A DNA stretch of 64,000 nt from Niabella beijingensis. GTDB lineage: Bacteria > Bacteroidota > Bacteroidia > Chitinophagales > Chitinophagaceae. This document shows positions 45,490-54,683 of this stretch, piece by piece (position 1 is the stretch's first letter; each line of letters begins with the position of its first letter). The DNA lies in contig NZ_JAIQDI010000001.1 of assembly GCF_020034665.1 (NCBI RefSeq), forward strand, positions 1,426,001 to 1,490,000, written 5' to 3'. The position numbers and the translations under genes are program-made. The notes below the pieces were generated by a model. It had not been told where the DNA came from and did no database searches. It was given only the letters and a program-made list of their open reading frames with translations.

Positions 45490-45526
45490 ACAACACATTC
45501 TCCGCTCCGCTGCATTCCTGTGTTGT
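45490..45526 (-). terminator. Hairpin between tssC and tssD
   Basis: ACAACACA and TGTGTTGT make a perfect 8-bp stem with a 21-base loop. On the minus strand a GTTTTTTTTATTT tract begins about 14 bases after the stem. It may be a partial terminator or processing point that uncouples tssD from tssC. Confidence 0.5.
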
Positions 45527-45575
45527 ATGCCGGTTTTGTTCCCCTCTGGTAGCTCCTCAAAATCTCTTGCAACTT

Positions 45576-46970
45576 TTACTTTCCGTCCTGTTCGTATTTC
45601 GACATCCATTCTACGCCATCAGGGTCATCGCCCTTCTGGCCTTCCAGCTTAATCAGGAACGTTTTTGCCGGGAAATAGGGCTTCAGGTGTATATCCAGGT
45701 GGATCCGGTCCTTCTGTACCGGGTCCTGCTCAAATCTTTTAATCGTAAAATTTTCGATGAGCTTGCTCGGACCGGTAATCCCATCCAGGAATTTAACGAT
45801 CTGCGAGTTCAGCTCTTTCCGCGTATTGGCATTGAAATTCTCAAATGCCCTCCGGTTCAGGAAATCCATCATCACCTTGGCCACATAATCAAATACCCGT
45901 ACTACCGAATAGGTTTGTAAACCGATATTATCCCCGTTGAAAAGCGTTTTGGCAGAAAAGGCCATTACCTTTCCATATTCCTTTGCCATCGGAACCAGTC
46001 CCAGCTTTTCCAGTGAGGCGATCTCACTTTTCTTCAGATCAAATTTCACCCCATCCACCTCATTCATACTTCCGTATTTTTTACCGGCAGTAACCTGAGA
46101 CATCAGGGTGTAATAGATCTTTCCTGCCAACGAACTGGAAGGTGGAACATACAGGTGCTCTTCTTCTCCCACAGCATCCACCTTGCCCCGGCCTACCAGC
46201 CAGTTGCAGGCCATAATGATATTGGAGCGATAAGGATCTCCGCCGGTAAGATTGGCCGCTTCAAACAGCTCCATCACATCATCCGGTGTATCGAGGTTCT
46301 CGAAATCCGTCACCAGCATTACTTTATTATCATGGGCGATCTTTGCCCATTTTTCCACCACCTTGTTGGAACCCAGGTAACCGGGCAATACCAGTATCCC
46401 ATAGTTGTTCCGCAGGTCCAGGCGGTCGTAGTTATTTACCAGTTCGGCCTGAACATAATCGATAAAGCGGGTGTTGTCCAGGTCTTTTAGCTGGTCCAGC
46501 TCCGCATTCATTATGGAAATATTTTTTACCTTCTGGCTTTCGGTATTTTTAAAGAACAATGCCACCGACCGGTACGAACGTTCCAGTTCCTGGCTGCGTT
46601 CCAGCGATTTTTTCAGGTTCGACTTAAGCGTTGCTTCAGCTGTCTGGGCCTTTTGCTCACAGTCGTGCACCATTTCACTCAGATCATCGGTTTTACCCAG
46701 TACTTCCACCCACCATTCCAGGGTCTTTTTCAATTCTGCACGGTCCGCTTTCTTGGAAGATTCTTCCAGGAAGATCTTTTTCCGGGCCTTACGTTCGGGG
46801 TTCAGGTTCTGTACATTGTCGATCGCAGATTCCAGCAGATCAAAACCACCCAGCCGCGTCAGCGCCTGTAGATGGGAATCCAGTGAACCCAGCTCCTTTA
46901 CCTCCGGCTGTTTAAACTCTTTTTGCACACCTTGTTCTTCCGGGGTAAGATTATTTTGAGCAGTTGCCAT
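45576..46970 (-). CDS. tssC: T6SS contractile sheath large subunit TssC
   Basis: A 464-residue sheath protein that with TssB forms the contractile tube around TssD. It has the TssC-specific RLGGFDLLESAIDN-like N-terminal region, and a core around NLTGGDPYRSNIIMACNWLVGRGKVDAVGEEE. The C-terminal part contains RAFENFNANTRKELNSQIVKFLD and PAKTFLIKLEG. It starts 34 bases after tssB. Confidence 0.93.
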   Translation of the reverse strand: MATAQNNLTPEEQGVQKEFKQPEVKELGSLDSHLQALTRLGGFDLLESAIDNVQNLNPERKARKKIFLEESSKKADRAELKKTLEWWVEVLGKTDDLSEMVHDCEQKAQTAEATLKSNLKKSLERSQELERSYRSVALFFKNTESQKVKNISIMNAELDQLKDLDNTRFIDYVQAELVNNYDRLDLRNNYGILVLPGYLGSNKVVEKWAKIAHDNKVMLVTDFENLDTPDDVMELFEAANLTGGDPYRSNIIMACNWLVGRGKVDAVGEEEHLYVPPSSSLAGKIYYTLMSQVTAGKKYGSMNEVDGVKFDLKKSEIASLEKLGLVPMAKEYGKVMAFSAKTLFNGDNIGLQTYSVVRVFDYVAKVMMDFLNRRAFENFNANTRKELNSQIVKFLDGITGPSKLIENFTIKRFEQDPVQKDRIHLDIHLKPYFPAKTFLIKLEGQKGDDPDGVEWMSKYEQDGK

Positions 46971-47004
46971 ATATATTATTCAAAAGATAAATCAATAGAA
47001 GTTA

Positions 47005-47457
47005 TTATTTAGAGCCGTCCAGTTCCTGCACCAGCACTTTCAGCGCGGCCAGCAGGTTCTCCTTTGTTTCTTTATCAGCCAGTGCCTGTTTCAGCAGCTT
47101 GTTGGTCTTTAACTGCTTTACAATTTTCTGATATTGCTGACGTTTCATATCCAGCTCACTCAGGTAAGTGCTCTGATGAGTAATGCCGGCGGCTCCAAAA
47201 TCATTCAGTCCCCTGAAATGCAGGTCTTCCCTTTTTGTAGCGCCCTCTTCCGTTTCAAAGTCCATGGAAACAGAGGGTGCAAAATGATTGAACACTGCGT
47301 CAATATTGGTAAGTCCCTGTACAATCTCGGGTTTTACGGGGGGCAGGTCTGTCAATTTTTCGGCTAATAAAACGCGGTTCTGAGGTATATCTGCAAAAGC
47401 TTCAAACGCATCTGTTTTCACTTCTGTACCACCAATACCATAAGGTTCTAAAGGCAT
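47005..47457 (-). CDS. tssB: T6SS contractile sheath small subunit TssB
   Basis: A 150-residue sheath subunit. It begins MPLEPYGIGGTEVKTDAFEAFADIPQNRVLLAEKLT and has a short acidic FNHFAPSVSMDFETEEGA region. The C-terminal half is helical, as expected for the domain exposed for ClpV recognition. It is translated before TssC in the same operon. Confidence 0.9.
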   Translation of the reverse strand: MPLEPYGIGGTEVKTDAFEAFADIPQNRVLLAEKLTDLPPVKPEIVQGLTNIDAVFNHFAPSVSMDFETEEGATKREDLHFRGLNDFGAAGITHQSTYLSELDMKRQQYQKIVKQLKTNKLLKQALADKETKENLLAALKVLVQELDGSK

Positions 47458-47572
47458 AGCTACTAATTTTACAGGTCTAAAAATCTTATTCTTTTTCTTT
47501 CAAGCACCTCTCAAAATATTTCAAGTCGGCTTCGGACCTCGTTTGACGTATTTTTCTTGAGTCAGCTCCTCT

Positions 47573-47600
47573 CAAAAATAATGATAAATTTCAAAACAAA
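47573..47600 (-). promoter_or_regulatory. Candidate tssB promoter
   Basis: TATTTTTG (47573-47580) and TTTG (47597-47600) read on the minus strand are 16 bases apart. A second TATTTTGAGAGG copy lies about 65 bases downstream. Both precede tssB in the 250-base gap after clpV. Confidence 0.45.
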
Positions 47601-47707
47601 TCTAAAAAATAAATACTATCCGGTAATAAATAATTATTAAATATACCCGGAAATAGCGATGCTTGAGCGAGATCAATATTTGAGCCAACACCCTGATTTC
47701 CGATCCG

Positions 47708-50179
47708 TTATGTCAGATTTTCCCAAATCAGCTCCTCTTTATCGATATGCAGCTTTGCATGGGAGCCGGGCTGCAGTTCCCCGGAAATGATCTTTTTCGA
47801 CAGGGGCCTGCGGATCTGCGACCGGATGACCCCGTGCAGCGGGCGGGCACCGTATTCCGGCGTGAAGCCCATCAGGGCCAGCTTTTTCTTTGCTTCCGGT
47901 GTGATCTCAATGCGGATCTGCTGTTTTTCAAGCGCCGCATACAGCGATTTGAGATGAATATCGAGGATCCGCTCCACCATCTGCTCTTTCATGGGTGCAA
48001 ACGGAACGATCTCTGTAAGACGACCCAGGAACTCAGGACGGAAATGATTGCTCATAATGTTCAGCAGGCTCACCGGGTCCGGCGGGGCCTGGGTGGTATT
48101 AAATGAATCCACCACATGCCGGCTGCCGATATTGGAGGTAAAAATAACCAGCGCATTGGAGAAGTCTCCTTCCTTTCCCAGCTTGTCGTGGATCTTGCCC
48201 TCATCCATCAGCTGGAGAAAGATATCAAATACGGACTGGTGGGCTTTTTCGATTTCATCGAACAGCACCACCGAATAGGGTTGCTGGCGGATCTTATTGA
48301 CCAGCAGGCCGCCCTCCTCATACCCAACATAGCCCGGAGGTGCTCCGTACAGCAGGGCTGCGGAATGTTCTTCCTTAAATTCCGACATATCGAACCGGAT
48401 GATATTCGTCTCATCCTGGAAAAGGAAATCGGCCAGCGATTTGGCCAGCTCCGTTTTACCGGTACCAGTCGGCCCCAGGAAGAAAAAGGACCCGATGGGC
48501 TGTCCGGGTTTCCCCAAACCGGAACGGGACTCCAGTATCGACTCACTGATGATCTTGATGGCATGATCCTGGCCCACCACCCGCTGCTGCAGGATCTCTT
48601 CTATATTCAGGAGCCGCTCTTTTTCCTGGGCCTGGATCTTACCCAGCGGGATGCCGGTCTTGTCGGCCACGATGGAGATAACATCATGTTTATCCAGTTG
48701 GGTACGGTCCTGCTCCACCAGTGGTTTCAGTGTTTCATAAACCGTATCCAGATAAGCTGTGATCGCTTCCGCAGTTTTCATTTCCATCGGGTTTTCCGAT
48801 GTGGGAACAGCGCTCCAGATCACCGGGCTCATACCATTTTTTAATTGCTGGTAATGCCATTGGTATTCGGACAGTTCGGTTGGCGCTTCCGCTGCGGTTT
48901 TTAATCCTTCATATTCTGCTTTACGACTTTCCAGCAGCGGCGATCCGGTATCTTTTACCAGGCGCAGGGCAGCCATGGACCGGTCGGCCAGGTCAATGGC
49001 TGCATCCGGCAGCCGCCGGTCTTTGATGTAGCGTTTTGCCAGGCGGATCGCTTCCTGCAGGGTCTCGTCAGGGGCGCTGATCTTATGGTGGGCCTCATAC
49101 AGGGGCATTACCACCTTCATCATACGGAAAGCTGCAACAGCCCCCGGCTCTTCTACCGTCAGTGTTTCAAACCGGCGCGCAAAGGCTTCATCCCGTTCAA
49201 AATTTTTGCGGTATTCGTCAATGGTGGTAGCCCCGATAATGGTAATGGCGCCCTTTGCCAGCTCGGGCTTCAGCAGGTTGGCTGCTCCGGAAAAGGGACC
49301 ATTCTTGTCCAGCAGCACATGTATCTCATCTATAAATAAGATCCCTTTTTCAAATTGTTTGATCTCGTTAAGAACCGATTTCAGCCGTTCTTCTGTTTCT
49401 CCTTTATAGGAAGCGCCTGCAGCCATTGCCCCGTTGTTCAGTTCGAACACACGGGCATTCTTTAAGAATGCCGGCACCTGCCCTTCTTTGATCGCAATGG
49501 CAAACCCGTCCACCAGCGCGGTTTTTCCCACTCCGGGCTCACCGATCAAAAGCACATTGGGCTTGGTACGCCGACTCAGGATCTCCGCCATCATGCGCAC
49601 TTCCTGTTCCCTGCCGATGATGGGATCCAGTTTACCCTCGGCAGCCATCATTGTTTTATCGATACCGTATTTCTGTAATGCCTGCTTGTTTCCTCCCGCC
49701 GGCGCTTCCCCGGCCTGGGTGGCATTTTTTACTTCATGAAGCAATTGCGCCCCGGCCGCAGAAACCGTAGCCAGATCGATGACCTGCTGGCGCTGAACGG
49801 GGAATGTTTTCAACTGGTCGAAAGAAAAGGCGATGCCCGGGGTGCTGATGGAAGCCAGTACATGGATCGGTTCTATAGCATCATCGCCGGTTTGCAGACG
49901 GATATTGTCTGCATCCTCGAGAATGGCGGTAACATCATCCGCCGGTGGGATATCGTCTTTTAATGTGGTTGATTTCGGGCTGGATTCAATACGCACATCC
50001 GCCCAGTCGGCCAGGTAGTATACATCCACATCGGCCTGCACTAATACGGGATCCAGTTCCACATCCTTATGCAGCAAGGCTTTCAGCAGGTGTGCTGCCG
50101 AGTAACTGTTGTGCATATTTTCTTTGGCAATAGCTTTGGCGATATGTGTTGCCTTTTCAAGCGTTTTTGAAAATTGCAT
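47708..50179 (-). CDS. tssH: T6SS sheath-recycling AAA+ ATPase ClpV (TssH)
   Basis: An 823-residue double-AAA+ unfoldase. The N-terminal domain covers about 1-165. The first nucleotide site has Walker A GEPGVGKT (213-220) and Walker B LFIDE (281-285). The second has GPTGTGKT (569-576) and VVLFDE (637-642). The linker between the two rings is short (about 410-440), unlike full-length ClpB with its long M domain. It disassembles contracted TssB/TssC sheaths for reuse. It starts 26 bases after the PKD-domain gene. Confidence 0.95.
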   Translation of the reverse strand: MQFSKTLEKATHIAKAIAKENMHNSYSAAHLLKALLHKDVELDPVLVQADVDVYYLADWADVRIESSPKSTTLKDDIPPADDVTAILEDADNIRLQTGDDAIEPIHVLASISTPGIAFSFDQLKTFPVQRQQVIDLATVSAAGAQLLHEVKNATQAGEAPAGGNKQALQKYGIDKTMMAAEGKLDPIIGREQEVRMMAEILSRRTKPNVLLIGEPGVGKTALVDGFAIAIKEGQVPAFLKNARVFELNNGAMAAGASYKGETEERLKSVLNEIKQFEKGILFIDEIHVLLDKNGPFSGAANLLKPELAKGAITIIGATTIDEYRKNFERDEAFARRFETLTVEEPGAVAAFRMMKVVMPLYEAHHKISAPDETLQEAIRLAKRYIKDRRLPDAAIDLADRSMAALRLVKDTGSPLLESRKAEYEGLKTAAEAPTELSEYQWHYQQLKNGMSPVIWSAVPTSENPMEMKTAEAITAYLDTVYETLKPLVEQDRTQLDKHDVISIVADKTGIPLGKIQAQEKERLLNIEEILQQRVVGQDHAIKIISESILESRSGLGKPGQPIGSFFFLGPTGTGKTELAKSLADFLFQDETNIIRFDMSEFKEEHSAALLYGAPPGYVGYEEGGLLVNKIRQQPYSVVLFDEIEKAHQSVFDIFLQLMDEGKIHDKLGKEGDFSNALVIFTSNIGSRHVVDSFNTTQAPPDPVSLLNIMSNHFRPEFLGRLTEIVPFAPMKEQMVERILDIHLKSLYAALEKQQIRIEITPEAKKKLALMGFTPEYGARPLHGVIRSQIRRPLSKKIISGELQPGSHAKLHIDKEELIWENLT

Positions 50180-50205
50180 TTTGGTTTGTTGATTTTAAAG
50201 ATTGT

Positions 50206-51279
50206 TTACAGATCCCTCCAGGACATTCCCAGCATTCCCGTTTTCACTTTTGCGATCACATCAATTTTATTGACACAATTGTTTTGCTTGTTCTTATAAA
50301 GCGTGGTGGTCAATGACAGCTTATCCCCTTTTTTAACCCCGGCCACTTTTTCAAAAAACTGCTGGAATGTAGTGGCTTTCCCGTTGAGGATAACGGTCGT
50401 GTTCATATTCCCCTCACAAAAGTATTTACTAAATGTGGAAATCGGCCGTTTTCCGCCTGCAGAATTCCGGAGCATCTGGTTGAAATCGGCGGCGGCCACA
50501 TCCGGGTACATCACTACTGGTTCGGGTACCTGGGGCTGGGCCTGGGGTTGCTGAGGCTTGGGATTCAGCTGATCGGGCAGCGGAGCAGTCTGCGGATCAT
50601 CATTCACACGGGGACGAATGATCGGCCCGGGTGTTCCTGCCGTTGCCCGCGGCACTTCGGCGGCGGCCTTCGGGTTTACAAATATCTTTCTTACCAGCGG
50701 GGTCTTCAGGTTGCCGTTGATCACTACAGAAATCGTTTTCCATCCGGGTGTTTTATAAGTATAGTATTGATTCCTCAGGGTTCCATCCACATTGGCCGTT
50801 TCTCCGAAACGCCATTCCCAGCTGGTCGCCCGGGAAGAGGTATCCGTAAAAAGAACGGGGGCATCCACTTCCGCCGTAGCCGGCATAATCACTTTTGCAA
50901 TCAATGTAGAATCAATGATTTCCGGCGCCTCGTTTATGGTAATGGTCTTGTATTCCACACATTTCCCGTCCACTGTGAGCACGATCGTATAATTACCCGG
51001 ACTGTCAAATGAATGCAGCGACGATCCCACCTCCGTGATGCTCCGCTGGTTATCGCCGAAATCCCAGTGCAGCCGTTTAAAATTCTTCACATCGGTTTCA
51101 AAGCGCACAATAGTACCCACCCGCAGATCGTTTCCGATGGTCTTGATATTAAAATCCGTACAGGGTTTATAATTTTTAAAGCGAACTACAAATGCCAGTG
51201 AAGCAAGGATGCATACTGCCAGCAATGTAATGATCACATTGTCATCCAGGCGAAAAACCATAAACTGTTTCTTCTGCAT
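50206..51279 (-). CDS. T6SSiii membrane-anchored PKD-domain protein (TssP candidate)
   Basis: A 357-residue protein with one N-terminal transmembrane helix (about 13-32) and a periplasmic region. Two PKD-like beta sandwiches follow, the first with LHWDFGDN and PGNYTIVLTV, the second with WEWRFGE and PGWKTISVV, and then a Pro/Gln-rich linker of about 60 residues. A C-terminal domain of about 100 residues contains two cysteines. In Bacteroidota T6SSiii the envelope complex is made of TssN, O, P, Q and R; position and anchor suggest TssP, but I cannot confirm the name. Confidence 0.65.
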   Translation of the reverse strand: MQKKQFMVFRLDDNVIITLLAVCILASLAFVVRFKNYKPCTDFNIKTIGNDLRVGTIVRFETDVKNFKRLHWDFGDNQRSITEVGSSLHSFDSPGNYTIVLTVDGKCVEYKTITINEAPEIIDSTLIAKVIMPATAEVDAPVLFTDTSSRATSWEWRFGETANVDGTLRNQYYTYKTPGWKTISVVINGNLKTPLVRKIFVNPKAAAEVPRATAGTPGPIIRPRVNDDPQTAPLPDQLNPKPQQPQAQPQVPEPVVMYPDVAAADFNQMLRNSAGGKRPISTFSKYFCEGNMNTTVILNGKATTFQQFFEKVAGVKKGDKLSLTTTLYKNKQNNCVNKIDVIAKVKTGMLGMSWRDL

Positions 51280-51346
51280 AGGAAGGATTTTGCGATTTTT
51301 AGTAGTTTTTATAAAAGTTTTTTACTTTAAAACTTAATTTTGCCTC

Positions 51347-52009
51347 ATGTTACCACGAAAAATAGTTGGCGCCTTGTTAATCACTCTTATTGTATCCGGC
51401 TGCACCCTTTTTAAAAAACCTGTAGCCCATGATTACAGCACCTCTCTTTATATAAACAACAGCACAAATAAAGACAGCAATAATACCCGCGCAACAACCG
51501 CAGCCAATAAGAATGGTGCGGCCGGCGCAAGCACCCTGTCGCGGTCCGATTCACTTCTCAAAACCAAATACGCTTATTATTTACAGGTGCCGGCCGACAG
51601 CATCACCAACCTGAAACTCTACCGGTTTATTGATGAATGGCTGAATACTCCTTACCAGTGGGGCGGAACTACCAAAAGAGGTATTGACTGTTCTGCTTTA
51701 ATGCAGCGCCTGCTGGCCGAGGTATACGAGATCTATATTCCCAGGACCTCCTATCAGCAATACTTTACCGAAAACGTGGAGCGTTTTGCACGCTGGGAAT
51801 CACTGGCAGAGGGCGACCTGATCTTTTTCAAGACCATTCCCGGCAACCCCATCACCCATGTGGGTCTATACCTGGGCAACGGCCGGTTTGTAAACTCTGC
51901 ATCCCGCGGGGTTACCATAGAAAGCCTGCGGAAACCCTACTGGGCCACACGGTATGTGGCATCCGGACGGCTGATCGTGAACAAATCCAGAAAAGTGGCA
52001 AAAAATTAA
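51347..52009 (+). CDS. NlpC/P60 peptidoglycan hydrolase lipoprotein
   Basis: A 220-residue lipoprotein with lipobox IVSGC (Cys19). A disordered Asn/Thr-rich linker follows (about 35-70), then an NlpC/P60 endopeptidase domain from about 85. Catalytic Cys115 sits in GIDCSAL, His171 in THVGLYLG, and the third polar position is Asn183 (the family often has His). It likely cleaves peptide stems in peptidoglycan in the periplasm. It is transcribed against the flanking T6SS genes, between tssO and the PKD gene, with 20 bases to the convergent tssO stop. Confidence 0.88.
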   Translation: MLPRKIVGALLITLIVSGCTLFKKPVAHDYSTSLYINNSTNKDSNNTRATTAANKNGAAGASTLSRSDSLLKTKYAYYLQVPADSITNLKLYRFIDEWLNTPYQWGGTTKRGIDCSALMQRLLAEVYEIYIPRTSYQQYFTENVERFARWESLAEGDLIFFKTIPGNPITHVGLYLGNGRFVNSASRGVTIESLRKPYWATRYVASGRLIVNKSRKVAKN

Positions 52010-52029
52010 GTCAAAGAGCGAACCCTGTT

Positions 52030-52542
52030 CTAACGGGGCGTTGTTAATAAATTATTCATCTGGGTCCTGCATTCTGTAAGATCCCTGCTCAGTTGCGCAT
52101 TTTCGGACTTGAGCTTCTCTACTTCTGTAGGCATGTCACCGATATCGGTTATTTTATTGGTAGCTTCCAGGTAGCGTTGAAATACATCGATCACATTTGT
52201 ATTCAGGCGTGAATACATACTGCTGTCCTTATACTGCAGGTTGTTCAGGGTGCGGATCTTTTCCATCACCAGGGAGTTCAGATAGGCCTTTTGCGCACCT
52301 GGTTTCCGCAGCGAATCGATCAGCACCTTTGTTTCATCCATTGTTTGTACAAACCGGTCCTGTGCAGCCTCCTGCAGTTTAAAATTATTCAGTTGCTGGC
52401 GCATCATACGATTGTCCTTTGTGGGCACTGCCGTATCAAAATAAAATGCCAGCAACACCAGCCCCACCGCTAAAATAAACAGAAACAAAAATTTCCAGAA
52501 AGCCTGCTGGCGCTCCTTTGCATTGATAACTATTTGCGACAT
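52030..52542 (-). CDS. tssO: T6SSiii membrane protein TssO
   Basis: A 170-residue bitopic protein. A short cytoplasmic N terminus (INAKERQQAFWKF) precedes a transmembrane helix at about 16-33, and a long periplasmic helical coiled-coil region runs to the end (around EVEKLKSENAQLSRDLTECRTQ). This matches the Bacteroidota TssO family, part of the envelope complex replacing TssJLM. It follows tssK by 35 bases. Confidence 0.85.
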   Translation of the reverse strand: MSQIVINAKERQQAFWKFLFLFILAVGLVLLAFYFDTAVPTKDNRMMRQQLNNFKLQEAAQDRFVQTMDETKVLIDSLRKPGAQKAYLNSLVMEKIRTLNNLQYKDSSMYSRLNTNVIDVFQRYLEATNKITDIGDMPTEVEKLKSENAQLSRDLTECRTQMNNLLTTPR

Positions 52543-52577
52543 GTTCTTTTATTTTTTAATTGCTGTTACAAATCGGA

Positions 52578-53753
52578 TCAGTCGGCCAGGAAGAATCCGC
52601 GTTTCCTTGCCTGTACCTCTTCTTCGGGTATCACCAGTTTTTCCTTTACAAAAATTCCTGTTTCCTTTTTCTTGCCGATATAATCCAGCGCTGCCAGGTT
52701 GGTAAACAACTGCAGGATCAGCGCACAGAACTTCACATTCTTATCAATGCCCTGGCGGATATTGAGATGATCGTAGCGGTAATTGGTGATCTCGGTGATC
52801 TCATCTTCCAGCTCTCCCTGGTTCACGTTGCACCACTCGGTAAAGTAATTGATCATCTCTTCTTTTGCAGAACCGATATAGATGTCTATCGCATTTTTTA
52901 TGGTGCGGGCCAAACCGGAAACGGCAGATACCAGGTTCACCGGAGGGCCGTATAAAACATCATGACGATAGCTGCCGTATACCTGTGAAATATAGAACAG
53001 CACCTGCTCACTCAGCTGGCGCACCGGATCGATCAGCTCGTTCTGCTGGTTTTTCTGAAGGATCTTTTGAAGGATCTGGAGGGCATTCAGTTCCATCCGT
53101 CCAAAAAACTGTTCTGTCTCCGCATGATGCTGTACCAGGCTTTCATGACTGTTGACTGCGGTACAGGGGGGCAGGTAGTCCTCTTCCAGCGACACGGTCT
53201 GATCGCGGATGATCACTTTACCCACGGGCAGCTGAAAGGCGCCCAGTGTATTCAGTGAGGTTTCTGATACCGGAAGCAGCGACACGCCGAAGGCCGGTTC
53301 GGTAAAGGGAAGACGGATGGGCTGTTCTTCCGGGTTGGCGGCGCCGGACGGAACCGGGTTATAAGGATCCAGCGAGAGGATCACATAATACGCTTCCGAT
53401 TTCCCCTGTAATTCTTTAAACGGAACACTCAGCCCGGGGATCTTTGCACTCAGTGGACTGGCATTATCGGTTGAATCGGTATCCAGCCGGATCACGTAAC
53501 CGCCGCGTGTGATAGCGGTGCATGACAGGATGCGTACATTCACATGCTGCATATTGTCCACACTTACCCATATCCGCGGAGCCTCAATGGCAGTGCTGAT
53601 GGGCAGCAGCCCATAATTGTGATCATTCAGGAAAACGCTGTTGCTCAGTGCCTGCTGAAATACAGCAGCATTGTGCTGGGCTATGAAATGATTCTTGTTG
53701 ATCTTCATTCCGTTTACCCAATTCACGGGTTTGTATTCTTGTGTGCGATTCAT
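52578..53753 (-). CDS. tssK: T6SS baseplate subunit TssK
   Basis: A 391-residue baseplate protein linking the baseplate to the membrane complex. It begins MNRTQEYKPVNWVNGMKINKNHFIAQ, the TssK start, with the shoulder and neck domains in the first 180 residues. A helical region contains VRQLSEQVLFYISQVYG, and the C-terminal head domain follows. It starts 15 bases after tssN. Confidence 0.9.
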   Translation of the reverse strand: MNRTQEYKPVNWVNGMKINKNHFIAQHNAAVFQQALSNSVFLNDHNYGLLPISTAIEAPRIWVSVDNMQHVNVRILSCTAITRGGYVIRLDTDSTDNASPLSAKIPGLSVPFKELQGKSEAYYVILSLDPYNPVPSGAANPEEQPIRLPFTEPAFGVSLLPVSETSLNTLGAFQLPVGKVIIRDQTVSLEEDYLPPCTAVNSHESLVQHHAETEQFFGRMELNALQILQKILQKNQQNELIDPVRQLSEQVLFYISQVYGSYRHDVLYGPPVNLVSAVSGLARTIKNAIDIYIGSAKEEMINYFTEWCNVNQGELEDEITEITNYRYDHLNIRQGIDKNVKFCALILQLFTNLAALDYIGKKKETGIFVKEKLVIPEEEVQARKRGFFLAD

Positions 53754-53768
53754 ATCTTTTTGAATTTA

Positions 53769-54638
53769 TCAGGACACCCTGGAACAGATGATAATATCAT
53801 TTTCTCTGACCTTATTGATAAATATCGTTCTTTCAGGATCTATATATTTTGTAAACAAGGTATACCATTTGGGCTTTTTGAAAAAGATCCATCCCGAAGG
53901 TGCTCCTTTTTCATTGATATAAGCGATGCTGGAGCTGGGATGCCGTTCATTGTAATCGTTGATGAAATAATAGAACAGTTCGCCAAACTCCATATCCACC
54001 GGCGCTTTTGCCCGGAAATTCGTAAAATGTTTATCCGCTCCTTTTTTGTGAAACTCAAAACTGATCACCAGCAGGTTCCGCAGCTTTTTTTCATCTACTT
54101 CGGCCACTTCCATATGAGCAGGGTAATACCATTGCTTGAGGATCTTGAAAGGAATGGCAACAGCCTGCCGGTAGGTGTAATAAACAATCAGAGGTATAAA
54201 GAAGATAACCCCCGCCGTTGCCATGGTTACATCCATATGATCCTTGCGGAACAGCCGGTAGGTCATCATAAAACACAGCCCCCCGATAAACATAATGGCG
54301 AGTGTCAGAAAGACTTCCGCCCAGTATGTTTTTTCATTCACCCATTTAAGGCGGGTATGCAGTGTGTACACATGCAGGATACCGAGGCTCAGAAAAAAGA
54401 GCTGAAAAAGAAGAAACTGCTGCGTATTGCTTTCAAGAAAACGGAACCAGGACAACAGCCCGATGAGCGCAAACCCTGCAGCATATAGCAGGATATAATA
54501 CACGGTAGGCTTGGTAAAAGGCTTAAAGCTGCCCCGTATCTTCGAAACAATCAGCCCCATTATTACGGACATGCTGATAAAGCTTACCCCCAGGTAAGGC
54601 AACGCCGATTTCAACGATGGTGAAAACCAGTTTTCCAT
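53769..54638 (-). CDS. tssN: T6SSiii membrane protein TssN
   Basis: A 289-residue inner-membrane protein with five predicted helices in the first 160 residues and a cytosolic C-terminal domain (about 165-289). It is the multi-spanning member of the Bacteroidota TssNQOPR envelope complex. The C-terminal domain contains EFGELFYYFINDYNERHPSSSI. It lies 45 bases after tssG. Confidence 0.85.
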   Translation of the reverse strand: MENWFSPSLKSALPYLGVSFISMSVIMGLIVSKIRGSFKPFTKPTVYYILLYAAGFALIGLLSWFRFLESNTQQFLLFQLFFLSLGILHVYTLHTRLKWVNEKTYWAEVFLTLAIMFIGGLCFMMTYRLFRKDHMDVTMATAGVIFFIPLIVYYTYRQAVAIPFKILKQWYYPAHMEVAEVDEKKLRNLLVISFEFHKKGADKHFTNFRAKAPVDMEFGELFYYFINDYNERHPSSSIAYINEKGAPSGWIFFKKPKWYTLFTKYIDPERTIFINKVRENDIIICSRVS

Positions 54639-54683
54639 TTATGTCTCTGTGTTGTTCCTGTATTAAAAAAATTAAAAAACCAT

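Noticed and set aside
53544..54488. A 314-codon open frame opposite tssK and tssN
   Set aside because: Crosses two real genes in antisense and shows no motif.
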